DNA of 30,018 nt. Origin: Saksenaea vasiformis B4078. Its lineage: Eukaryota > Mucoromycota > Mucoromycetes > Mucorales > Saksenaeaceae. The DNA lies in contig JNDT01001122.1 in assembly GCA_000697055.1 (NCBI GenBank), positions 1 to 30,018 of the forward strand, read 5' to 3'. Positions 9,757 to 18,945 of this stretch are shown here, in pieces (the stretch's first letter is position 1; each line of letters opens with the position of its first letter). Below the pieces are notes generated by a model. That model worked only from the letters and a program-made list of their open reading frames with translations, was not told the origin of the DNA and did no database searches. A program made the position numbers and the translations under genes.

Positions 9757-12151
9757 TTACGCCTGCGACATTTGGAGCACTTCTGCATCGGCTTCCGTAC
9801 CATCATCTTCGGCAATGATCTTATCAGCTAGACGTTTTTGATCATTTGCGAGATAAATAGGTGCCTTCTCCTTATTGACAACCTTGCTGTCGATCACAAT
9901 TTGTGAAATGTAAGAACCAGGAGCATCGTACATTGGATCCAATAAAATATTTTCCTGTCCAAACGTTGAGACGATACACACTTCAATGCCGTCCACTTCT
10001 TACCATGATTCGACGTAAACCGCGTGCACCCGTCTTCTTTTCGAGCGCCTGCTCAGCAATGCATTTCAAAGCGGAATGGCTAAACCGTAAATTGACCTAT
10101 ATTTCATACATGTCAATGCTAAGCCCTGCCACAACGGATGCCATTACAACTCACATTGCTTAACTCAAATAATCCTTGATACTGCTTCAAAAGTGAATTT
10201 CTTGGTTCCGTCAAGACCCGAACGAGATCATCCACACTGAGTTGGTTGACAGATGCAAGCACTGGCAATCGGCCAACGAATTCAGGAATTAAGCCATACT
10301 TCACGAGATCTTATGAAAAAAAAATATAGAATAAGCTCCTTCTTTCTTTTTATTCTTACATCTTCCCGCACTCACCTGCTGGCTCAACGAGATCGAGGGG
10401 TTGTAGACTTTGCTTCCTTCCATCAGAAGTGTTTGTTTCGATGGCATCTTCCTCCGACGAGCGGAGTGGGGCGCCGAATCCGATGGACTGGATATGTCGA
10501 TCAGCCACGATAAAAGGACAATGTGTTCAACGACTTACCCCTTTCGCCAGCCGATTTTGCACAGTCTTTTCTATGCCAATAAATGCACCGCTAAGGATAA
10601 AGAGGATGTTGCTCGTGTCTACCGAGTAAGTCTCGCTTTTACCGCCTGCTTGCCCACCACCAAAGGACGTAGAAGATGGGCCACGCTTATTCTGCGAACT
10701 ACCGCCACCCGATTTATCCGTCACGTTGACAATGGTGCCTTCGAGCATGCGCAGCAAACTCTGCAGATTAACAGCGTGTTCAGTCACGTTATCAACGGCT
10801 ATCCTTAGTTGAAGCATACCTGCTGGACACCTTCTCCAGAAACATCCTTCGAAGCTGAATGAGAGTCCGATCGTCGTGATATTTTATCGATTTCATCGAT
10901 AAAAACAATACCCATCTCTGCCTTTTTTACATCGTAGTCGCATGCCTAGATACGTTCCCTCTTTAGCGTCCATCCGCAAGCACCAATTACCAACCTGTAG
11001 AAGACGCTGGATCACCAACTCTACATCTTCTCCCACATAACCTGCTTGAGTGAAAGGAGTTGCATCGGACATGGAAAAGGGTACTTGCAGAACCTGTGCA
11101 AGTGTCCTTGCTAGCAGCGTTTTCCCTTATCAAAGACGATCAATCTCGACGATATCATCCCTAATGCATCCACTTTCTTACCTGAGCCAGTTGGACCTAT
11201 GAGCAGGACATTGCTCTTGTCATAAACAGTTGAGTCTTGACCGTCATCCTCTGCTTCAAATGGCAATGGCTTGCTCTCGGCTTCGTCCGAAACTCGCGAG
11301 TTGCTGGTTGCTTCGGATGGAGGATTGATCCATGGTCGCCGCTGAGACCCTGTATACCAAGCATAAATAAATGCACGAAAAGCATACTGCATTCATTCCG
11401 CTTTCCCAGTATACATACATTTACTATAAGACGAGATACGTTCTGCAGGAACCAAATCTGCACCTACACCTTGGATTGGACTTCCTGTCGCATAGTACTC
11501 CTGCGGTAAGGTCGGATGGTGGTGCTCTGCATACGGACGCTCGTCATTCTCCGCTTGTCCCACCTCCCGCTGTCTCCTTTGCTGCTGTTGTTGTTGCTGC
11601 TGCTGCTGTCGGATCAGATTGGCACGAACTCGGTTATAATGATTAAAAATAGCCACAGCAAGGATTTTCTTTGCTCGTTCCTGGCCAATGACATAGTTGT
11701 TCAGATGCTTGACCAACTTTTGCAAAGTGAAGGAGTTGAGTATCAATGCCAGATGACCTGTCTTTCTTACCATGCGAGGGTCGGTTAGCTTGATAGTGTC
11801 TATGTAATTGATCGGTTCTTCAGCAGTTACGGTTCGCATTGTGCGACCACTGAACCTATTGCCTTCACTATAGTTCCTGATTCTATAGTTCGATCGAAGC
11901 GCCGGTGATGATGAGTAATTTGCAAGATGAGAGCCAGATAGAACCAGAGGCGAACGTTGAACGCCTGAGAAAAGCGTTACTTGACTGACAAAACTTGACT
12001 TTCTTGCAGTGGATGTCATGTATCTTGAAGTTCTTTTCAAGAGGAAGTTGTCAGCGCTCACTGGCGATAGAGGGCTTGATAAGCAGGATTTGCAATACAG
12101 AGATGACCTTAGTGGTGAACGGCTCATCTTCCACAGACGTAACTCTTGCAT
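9757..12151 (-). CDS. CLPX: Mitochondrial ClpX AAA+ unfoldase
   Basis: Hexameric AAA+ unfoldase of the mitochondrial matrix, the regulatory partner of ClpP where ClpP exists. Exons in transcript order: 11771-12151, 11419-11716, 11182-11349, 10995-11125, 10820-10945, 10539-10760, 10376-10487, 10155-10309, 10004-10096, 9757-9954; 627 aa in frame. The N-terminus is Arg/Ser-rich with few acidic residues, as in matrix targeting sequences, and I see no C4 zinc domain. Core motifs: [13 protein letters not shown], Walker A GPTGSGKT (split by an intron), pore loop GYVGE, Walker [11 protein letters not shown], the ClpP-docking tripeptide in [16 protein letters not shown], and sensor-2 region [12 protein letters not shown] ten-glutamine tract lies in the insertion after NHYNR. 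The intron at 11717-11770 is 54 nt without a stop, so retention would add 18 residues; removing it restores the family alignment. Confidence 0.93.
11580..11610. repeat. CAG/CAA repeat encoding polyglutamine in ClpX
   Basis: An imperfect CTG/TTG run on the plus strand, reading CAG/CAA on the coding minus strand, encodes ten consecutive Gln in the ClpX region between the first conserved helix and Walker A. The mix of codons suggests a moderately stable tract. It is likely a length-variable microsatellite. Confidence 0.8.
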
Positions 12152-12846
12152 TATATCTAAAAATTCGTATGCAGGGAAGCAAAAAAGAGAAGAGTAGCTG
12201 AAATGTTAAAAGGGAAAAAGAAAAGCGAACGTAATAGTCGGTGGTTCCGTCTGCGCCGCTGCTTTACGGCGGGAAGCGGGAGTTGCTAAATTTGGCAGGT
12301 GCACCGGCCCAATACGACTTCTTGTTTTTCGGTGGACGCACACGCTTAGATTTGCTAAACCATGGAGACACCTGACATCTCACCGTTGATAAACTATAAA
12401 CAACGGTTTGTGCAGTTTCGAAATAAGAAAAAGTGGTTCGATAGTGCAAAATAGCCTTTTACGGAAACGACAATCATATGAGAGCGTTGTACAGTGTACT
12501 TAACATTTTTTTTACGCGATAGGCTGGCTTTGTTTTCCCCAGAGAGACAGCTTTATTGACAACAAATGTAGATCTCTCTATATTCAGAAATACTCCACTA
12601 AATGTTTGGACCCTCTAGAAGAAGAAATTCCTGTGCGTTGGCCTGCGGCAGCCGAGTGTCCCTCTTCACCATCAAAGCAATGATTGCTTGATGACAGCAT
12701 GACATACAAACGGATTTTAGATTTCTTCTTTCTTTTTTACATGGAATCATGGAGGTAAACGCGACACAGATGCATTGGAAAGGTTTGTATGCAGGTTACG
12801 TGTATGAAAAAGACGGTCCAGAGGGCATCAATCTGTACTCCGCTCG
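12152..12846. promoter_or_regulatory. Divergent promoter region of clpX and ureF, with two short uORFs before ureF
   Basis: About 695 bp separate the divergent starts. Two ATGs precede the UreF start on the plus strand: 12741 begins a 5-codon uORF (MESWR), and 12749 begins a roughly 50-codon frame that ends at about 12902, overlapping the UreF start in another frame. Both matter only if transcription begins upstream of 12741. A near-palindrome around 12670-12692 (AAGCAATGATTGCTT core) is visible. No other gene is recognised. Confidence 0.4.
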
Positions 12847-13634
12847 ATGGCCGTGCCTTTTGCATCGAATGATACCAGCAGCTGGCTCTTGTACATTCTA
12901 ACCGATTCTGCCCTTCCAACCGGCGGATTCGTTGCTTCATCAGGGCTTGAAGCCACTCACCAGGCTGGTTTGCTGAGTCCGGCCACGCTTCCTGCATTTG
13001 TAGCTTCATCGACTCATGCTTATGCCTCCACCACCAGCTGTTTTGTCCTCGCAGGATATGAAGCACCTGATCATGAGGATCCCATTGCCTCACTTTTGGA
13101 AAGCGATGCTATCTGTGATGCGGTCCAAACAGCTAATGCTGTAGCTCATCGAGCTTCGATAGCTCAGGGAGTGGCTATGTTAACTCTGTATCTGAAATGT
13201 TTTGCCAAGGCAACCGCCATAGACGACGGTGGTGTAGTTCAACGATGGAAGAATCTCATACGTGGTGAGCAAACAGAAGGTCATTTTCCGGTTTGTTTTG
13301 GCTTAGTATGTCGCTATCTCGGCGTTGATGTCGGTAAGCCTGGGTAAAATAAGAGAAGTGGATCAGTTTTTCTGAAACAAGTTGCTTTCAAGAAAATACG
13401 TTGCATCTTTGGCTGTATCTGTTTGTGAGGACACTTTATTCTTCAGCTGTTCGCCTTAATTTAATTGGGCCTTACGAAGCACAACGAATGCTGCTTGAAT
13501 CGCGGGAGCCTGTGGAAGAAATTGCACGACAGACAAGACATATCACTATGGACAACTGTTGCCAAACGAACCCTTTACTAGATGTATGTCAAGGAATGCA
13601 TGATCGCCTCTATTCGCGATTATTTAATAGTTAG
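12847..13634 (+). CDS. ureF: Urease accessory protein UreF (2 exons)
   Basis: UreF is the urease accessory factor that, with UreD/UreH and the GTPase UreG, delivers nickel to the urease active site in the cytosol. Exons 12847-13333 and 13393-13634 give 242 aa. The N-terminal block LYILTDSALPTGGFVASSGL is the family signature (SDSALPTGGFxHSxGLE). VQRWKNLIRGEQTEGHFPVC and the C-terminal SAVRLNLIGPYEAQ are also diagnostic, and TNPLLDVCQGMHDRLYSRLF matches the conserved end. The GTAAGC donor and TTTCAAG acceptor join in phase to give GVDVENTLHLW. Urease itself is not in the window. Confidence 0.95.
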
Positions 13635-13979
13635 TTCAATAAGCCGATGTTTGCCTTTCTTGCTTTAAACTTCTCAAGCTTGAGCTCGAAACCCCTTTTC
13701 TTATTGGTTTCCTTTTAAATTTGGAACGCCGGTTTTCCAGCGACGACTTTTCCAGTGACAATTTTTTTAATTGAAAGTGTTGAAAAAGAGAATAGAGAGA
13801 AAAGAAAGAAATATGGGAGGTTATCATTTGATATACATAAGTATAAGATGCATTTACTTTCTGATGGTAAAGAGAAGAAAAAGGATTATTATAGCACTTC
13901 GCTATATCCCGTGTTTTTCCCAGTCTTTCGTCGAAGAAGCTCCTAGGTACTCTTATCAGTATAATCGGATACCTGATCA
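13635..13979. other. Convergent intergenic, AT-rich
   Basis: 3' flanks of ureF and of the small minus-strand gene. The purine-rich run around 13785-13890 produces several overlapping but biased open frames in three frames; none resembles a protein family. Confidence 0.5.
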
Positions 13980-14207
13980 TTAAACTGATCTCACTTCTAT
14001 CTGGCTTGCATCAACAAACGTTGGCATTTTTTCTGATCCTGTCGGTGTAGCAATCTTGGATATCCTTCGATTACCTTCGACGAACGTTGCGCCCAACTCT
14101 TTGAGTGCTGCTATTCGATCTTGACCATGTGGCATGGGGCTTGGTGTGGTAGCTTCTGTAGGATGTATAATGGACGATAATTTACTATCGTCTTTGCTTG
14201 TCGACAT
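13980..14207 (-). CDS. Small hypothetical protein, 75 aa
   Basis: A single-exon frame starts at ATG 14205-14207 (MSTSKDDSKLSSIIHPTEAT) and ends at TAA 13980-13982. The middle, QDRIAALKELGATFVEGNRR, looks like an amphipathic helix followed by basic RRISKIATPTG, and the whole is hydrophilic with many Ser/Thr/Pro. The frame is open 13 codons further upstream (a second ATG followed by hydrophobic residues), but the Ser-rich start looks more natural. There is no signal peptide or membrane span in the chosen form. I do not recognise the family. Balanced composition, unlike the A/T-run frames nearby, and its place between ureF and the BRE-like gene support a real gene. Confidence 0.5.
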   Translation of the reverse strand: MSTSKDDSKLSSIIHPTEATTPSPMPHGQDRIAALKELGATFVEGNRRISKIATPTGSEKMPTFVDASQIEVRSV

Positions 14208-14674
14208 TTTTTCTTGCGGGAAAGAAAAGAAGAGTAAGAGAAACAAGAATAGTCACGCATCAGCTGCTTGCAGACATGATTTTGGCGCGGCTTGAAATTT
14301 AACAGCTGCATATCATTTTCGCGATCTGGACAAACAGCCCGGAAGAAACCTCACACGGAGTTACTATAAACCATTATCTTTCTATTCCTCAACAACTGTC
14401 TCGTTCATATGTATTACAGAGCAATGATTAAGATAGATGTTCCAAACACTACCAAACTTTGGGTATGTACGATTGTATTATCTCCTTTTTAGGACCATTT
14501 CTGTTTTGTCCAGAACCAAACTACAGCTACCCCCTAGTTCTCCATCCGTAACAAAAGTGAGAGTGTTTTAATCCAAGAGAATCCAAATACTACTTAGCAA
14601 CCATTTACAAAAAACACATTATGGCTAACGTATTAGCTCCATATAGCGCTATCCTGTTCTCTGCTCATTCCACA
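14208..14674. other. Intergenic, nothing recognised
   Basis: About 465 bp upstream of the small gene and downstream of the BRE-like gene. It should hold the promoter of the former and the 3' end of the latter. No repeat or coding signal stands out. Confidence 0.4.
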
Positions 14675-15982
14675 TTATCGCTCTTCAAAAGACGTAGGGC
14701 CTGTATCGATACCTTGCCCGCTGTACAATTGTGAATGGAATTTTGGAATTTCAACACTCAAAAGTTCTCTGAATCATAGCTATGTGAGACCTATAACGCT
14801 GTCTCCTCACAGACACTTACTTGAGATCATTCATTATCCCCTGGTTGTTCCATGTAGGATTCGGTGTATAACAAAATGTAATATGATCAGGTTCAAATCC
14901 ACCCTCTTCGATCGAATTAACGGCCGATATTAATGACACGTTTATGTCCGACCCCGGAAATTGTTTACCCAATGCCACTTGGATCGCTTAACATAAATTA
15001 TTATTATTATTTACTCATGGACTTACGATGGACGATGGCGGGTGCCAGACGCCGAGCCTTTGAGAGCTTTCCATGCCGCTTCTTTTCTATGGCGATTTGC
15101 CGGTAGTCCTCCATTTCATCCCATAATCGTTGGGGTATCTCAACCGGAAAGTACAAAGTCACGGAGAGAAATTCCTCGATGTCATATTGCATAATATGAC
15201 TATTCCCTGGTTAGTCGCGCATCATGTTTTAAGAACTTACTCTGGAAAGTGTGATATCCATTGATGCACAAATTCGCGACGCTTAGCAAAGTATGGAGAG
15301 TCGCGATCACCTTCGTCAGCTGATTCAGCATCACTCATGAGGTCTACCATTTCGATATGCTTATGATCAGTTTTTGCTGCGTTAGCGTCTTGGAATTCAG
15401 AAGATAACGATGGTGCAGCCTATACCATCGTGAGTGAATTAAACAGCAGGAAACTGTATTTTCAAAATATACCTCTGATAAAGCCACCTCATAAAAGTTT
15501 CTACGTTGCTCCGTTTTTACTACCTATAACTGTTAATAATCGATGCTGGACTTACTGATTCTTTGTCTACCCTTTCAAGCTTGGACTGGATACTTGATAA
15601 CCAATCCAACAGGCAGCTTGGATTAGTGATGTCCCATCGTTTGGGCAGCCAAGCAGGGATATGTTCAAAGCTATTGTCAATGACAATAATATCGGGAGGA
15701 AGGGCGTAATTACTGGAGTTAAAGACGATCTGACCTTTTTAATGAGGTTAATAAAAAAAAAAAGGACATGACGAATGTGCACTTCGATTTACAATGCAAC
15801 TGTTGATCGGCGCCATAGTCAATGATCAGGTCTAAGCGATCGTGATGGAACGGAAGCTTCATTCCAAAATGATAGTCCGAAGCTGCTTCTTTGGATATTC
15901 TCAGCGTTAATGGCGTGTTGTCTTTGAAAAATTGGATGGCTCGGGCGACGTGAGAATACATAGATGTTACTTGGTGAGACAT
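14675..15982 (-). CDS. BRE/BRCC45-like protein (BRISC / BRCA1-A complex subunit family)
   Basis: Exons in transcript order: 15793-15982, 15571-15734, 15473-15523, 15241-15419, 15027-15199, 14821-14986, 14675-14768; all phases agree, giving 338 aa. BRE is the UEV-like scaffold of the K63-linkage-specific deubiquitinase complexes BRISC and BRCA1-A in animals and plants. The resemblance is clearest at DLIIDYGADQQL, VFNSSNYALPPDIIVIDNSF, AWLPKRWDITNPSCLLDWL (compare LPPDFIF...W.PSNPECLL in BRE) and, in the second half, FEEFL-type blocks such as DIEEFLSVTLYFPVEIP. An acidic linker (DLMSDAESADEGDRDS) joins the two halves. The start ATG 15980 gives MSHQVTSMYSHVARAIQFF; the frame is open further upstream to 16063. 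No deubiquitinase partner is in the window. Identification is by eye. Confidence 0.72.
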
Positions 15983-17038
15983 TGTTATTGACCAACTCTT
16001 GAACTCAAATTCAGGTGCCACGATCGCCAAAAAAAATATTTGATTCAAATGCCTATTACTCATTCCGAAACAGTCGAGTAACTTGTCGTGGGTCCCATCT
16101 TCCTATGTCTTCCCTTTTTAAATATACTCTATTCGAAATAGCTTGAGTCAAGAAGGTAACGATAACGAGGATTCTGGCAGTCTGATGTCAGAAGTCGTAG
16201 TTATCTTGGCAAAGATCGACACCAAGGAGGAGCTTCAAACAAAGCAATCTGAGATGATGTACCATGCCTTTTAGGACAGATGGTTGCACCCGCTATGGCG
16301 CACAATAAAGGGAAAGGCTGTACTACAAGGAATATGGCAGTCAACAAAGGGCCTGCGTTTTAGCCGACCGGGTTGCTCTTAAAGAATATGCTAACACCAC
16401 AACAGGATCAAAGACATCCTGGCCACTTTGATTCCAGCATTTAGTAGCTACCAATGGAGCTAATGTTTGCGAATACCTGGGTGCAAGTCTAAAGGGTAAC
16501 TCATTTTAAGCACCGTGGAAGAATTCTCGTCTTTCTTAAGTTCTGCTCAATAACGAGGGAAAGAAGATCATTTGCGGGTTCAATTTTTGTGATAATAAGC
16601 AGTCGTTATCACATGTTAACAGCTTCAAACAAGTGAATGAGATCCATATTCAAAGTGGACCGGAAAAGGAACTACGTAGGTCGAATACTGGCCATCGTGC
16701 ATAAAGCGCTCGTACATGATAGAATAAATTGCTCCACAGGTGTACTTACAATACGCGTAGAAAAGCATATTTTTCTCAAAAATTTTATGGGAGAAGTTGT
16801 AAGGATAACTCTTGCTATGAACCAATTTCCCCTCGTATCAACAAGATAGCATGTCTGATATGAAAGATAGTTGATTCACAATATACTTTATCTTAACGTT
16901 AGGTTTATGATTGCGATGCGGAATCTTCCAAAGGGACTTTAGTGTGCCCGCGGACCTACCATATCTGGCAATGCCAACGAATCATGAACTGTCACAAGTG
17001 CCACTGCAAAAGTCATGAAAGCTAGGATCGTCGGCGCA
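15983..17038. other. Gene-poor flank of the left duplicated block
   Basis: No recognisable gene. Short frames at 16625-16849 overlap on both strands with no family resemblance. I compared it by eye with 20.0-21.0 kb (the position expected if the 4-kb duplication extended leftward) and found no convincing match, so the repeat probably begins near 17.0 kb. Confidence 0.4.
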
Positions 17039-17224
17039 TCATCTCCTGGAGTATTTAAACTTCGTATCTTTAACTCTTGTCATCATGGTCAAGGCGTGCG
17101 TGTAACCGAATAAATTGCATATGTCGTTGCCTACTGGAATATAGGATATTGTAATCGAACACAAAGTGGTAAACGTACCACCAGCAAGCCACTGTCTGTA
17201 TTGGTATGTCAACTCTTTAACCAT
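17039..17224 (-). CDS. Short hydrophobic ORF, left-block copy of duplicated gene 3
   Basis: From ATG 17222-17224 the frame reads MVKELTYQYRQWLAGGTFTT and continues through a hydrophobic span (LCSITISYIPVG) to THALTM and then to a stop (61 aa). The right block has a colinear frame ending in CALTM (20905-21207). A GTGAGA donor follows ALTM in the right copy, but the left copy has ATGACA there, so a splice site may have been lost. The aligned parts keep the same frame with mostly conservative changes (WLAGGTFTTL / WFASRTLLTL). The family is unknown; this may be one exon of a small membrane protein or its remnant. Confidence 0.3.
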   Translation of the reverse strand: MVKELTYQYRQWLAGGTFTTLCSITISYIPVGNDICNLFGYTHALTMMTRVKDTKFKYSRR

Positions 17225-17462
17225 CAAGCTCTAAGTGCAAAATTCGCGCGTTATCTACAATGAACCATCATTTAAAGACATAGAGAATAGAACTCCAAGG
17301 ATATGAAAGGAGAATACAATTTATGACAATAACTGATAATCAAGAAAAACAAATGAACAAAACTTTTCTGGTAGATGAAAGGATCGATGGACGTCCTTTG
17401 CTGTGCGTATATACATGATCGGTGTCGAGCAGATATTGGAAACTGGTTGCGTAAAATATCGA

Positions 17463-17607
17463 TCACTTGAGGAGCAAGCAATCATCCTGTTTGTGCCCAT
17501 ATTTCCCGCACCATTTGCTATGTAGATGTCAGTTAGATATTGACGAAGGGTTCCTGTGCCGATCACCATTGGCCGCCAGTTGTGTCAATATCTCGAATAT
17601 CGTCCAT
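17463..17607 (-). CDS. Micro-gene zkA: 31-aa CCHC zinc-knuckle protein (left copy, 2 exons)
   Basis: Exon 1 is 17567-17607 (MDDIRDIDTTGGQ plus two bases of the next codon). The intron, 17518-17566 (49 nt), runs from GTGATC to ACATAG with branch-like CTAACTGAC. Exon 2, 17463-17517, completes the first Cys and continues KWCGKYGHKQDDC, LLLK, stop TGA. The product is an acidic 13-residue head, a C-x2-C-x4-H-x4-C zinc knuckle, and a 4-residue tail. Such knuckles bind single-stranded nucleic acid in Gag and host proteins; function here is unknown. A TATA box (17689-17697) lies about 85 bp upstream of the ATG; the frame above the ATG is closed by TGA. The copy at 21476-21621 has the same structure with silent third-position changes across WCGKYGH. 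It is too short for normal ORF calling, and expression is unproven. Confidence 0.55.
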
Positions 17608-17688
17608 AAGATGCGTCGGTAAGCTGTTGAAGGAAGAAATTCTATCTATCGAAAAGAACGATTGGACCGGGTGTCATTGAGAACCGCT

Positions 17689-17697
17689 CTATTTATA
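17689..17697 (-). promoter_or_regulatory. TATA box of micro-gene zkA
   Basis: TATAAATAG reads on the minus strand about 82-90 bp upstream of the micro-gene ATG. The identical 9-mer, with the flanking AGTATAAATAGAG, is in the same place in the right block at 21704-21712, while DNA on either side has diverged. A start site about 30 bp downstream would leave a leader of roughly 50 nt. Confidence 0.5.
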
Positions 17698-17756
17698 CTA
17701 ATATATTGCCCCGCAGTTAAAGTTATACAGGGGATATGGCATGAGCTCTCAAGAAT

Positions 17757-18240
17757 GAAACAAAACAAGTACCTAACAGTTTTCATTGCCACTTGCTTTA
17801 CAGCAGTTGGCCCCCTCGACAAGTTTAATTGCGGGTGGTGCTCTTTGGTACTACAACAACACTAAAATGCTAGTTAAGATAGCATTTCTTGATGCCGTGG
17901 TAACCAGGGCAGGCATTAGAATCAATTCCTGTATTTCTATAAAAGACATCAGCTTTATTGCAAGTTTGGTAGCTTTAGGTCGTGCTACATCGCTATCGTT
18001 ATAACTGTACCCCTAAAACGTTTCACAGTGATATTCGGATTCGCACCCGAAATACCACGCCTTCTTTAAATATGCAGTGCATGGTATCATTTGATCCTAA
18101 CTTTTCAAAGCGCATTGGTATGACCCGAGAAAAACTCAGAAAGGTAGATGACTCACGCTATATTCAACAGGGAAATAATTCTTTTTCTTTCGAAAGAATA
18201 AATAAAATAAATAGCTGCGATTGCTGACGATGAAAACTCT
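17757..18240. other. Diverged duplicated spacer between the knuckle micro-gene and DUF202, left copy
   Basis: Colinear with about 21775-22230 in the right block. Matching patches include GGTCGTGCTACATC, ACTGTACCCCT and GCAGTGCAT with the following GTATCAT. A plus-strand frame with SLIAGGALWYYNNT (about 17818-17862) lines up in frame with the right copy, where the Trp codon is TAG (P-stop-YYNN). Minus-strand NDTMHCIFK / NDTMHCVFK is also shared. These could be remnants of one or two further small genes; neither is intact in both copies. Confidence 0.3.
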
Positions 18241-18325
18241 GTTTTGCATTCCATGTAGCTTCGGCTACGTGGGACTGGTGACCGAGAGAACAAATGTGCA
18301 TCAGAAGGAAGATAACGGACCTTTT

Positions 18326-18945
18326 CTATTTCATGATCAGCCAGAACAGAATAAATAGAGATGCTAGTACCGTCACCATGCAGGCCAGGCTGTAATGGCA
18401 ATACTCCGAGTGCTGGGAAAGCCATCTTTTGCTCACGGACTCTCGGATATGAAAGACACCATACAATGGAGAAATTTAGTATGAGCATCGCTCCATGACA
18501 AACCATGTTATTTTCAGGTTAGAATCATTAATTGTAGTAGATTCAAGCTAGTAAAGCTGAGTGATACTTCTTGAACAAGGATGAAGCGTGTGAATGCTTT
18601 GAGGCTTATCTACCATTTTTCCCGAACTTACCCACACCAACTGCTAAAAGGATACGAACCGCGCGTAACCATGCAAGAAAATATGCTCATCCGCTAAAAT
18701 AAGGAGAAGACGGTAAAATCAGAGATAACAGTGCACATTGTTATGATTGCTCGTGCGCACAAAAAATACAACAAAAAAATGAACCAGAGTTGTTCCGATG
18801 TTCGTCCTACGGTAAACAGAAAATCCGGCCCCGAACTGCAATAATCCCATTTTCCCAAACTACAAGGAAGCGTGAACTGCAAGGTAAATTGACAAATGTA
18901 TATGCGTTTTGACGTTTACCTGACGTTCAGATATAATGATTTACC
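18326..18945 (-). pseudogene. DUF202 gene pseudogene, left-block copy
   Basis: Colinear with the intact DUF202 gene at 22333-22991. The region matching NERTFLAWVRAV has lost one base (GAGCATATTTTC against GAACGCACTTTTC), shifting the frame. The second coding part has lost about 15-20 bases after the GA-ATG of GAIFFVIGML and gained frameshifts around the FHVQES segment. The last stretch, TVLASLFILFWLIMK then stop, corresponds to TVLVSVFISIMVDHK in the intact copy. The long intron before ANERTF is also recognisable (shared CTCTGATTTTAC and TTGTGCGCACGAG). No start codon equivalent to that of the right copy remains. Confidence 0.75.

Noticed and set aside
13636..13983. Open frames on both strands in the AT-rich convergent region
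   Set aside because: They result from long purine runs, overlap in several frames and match nothing.
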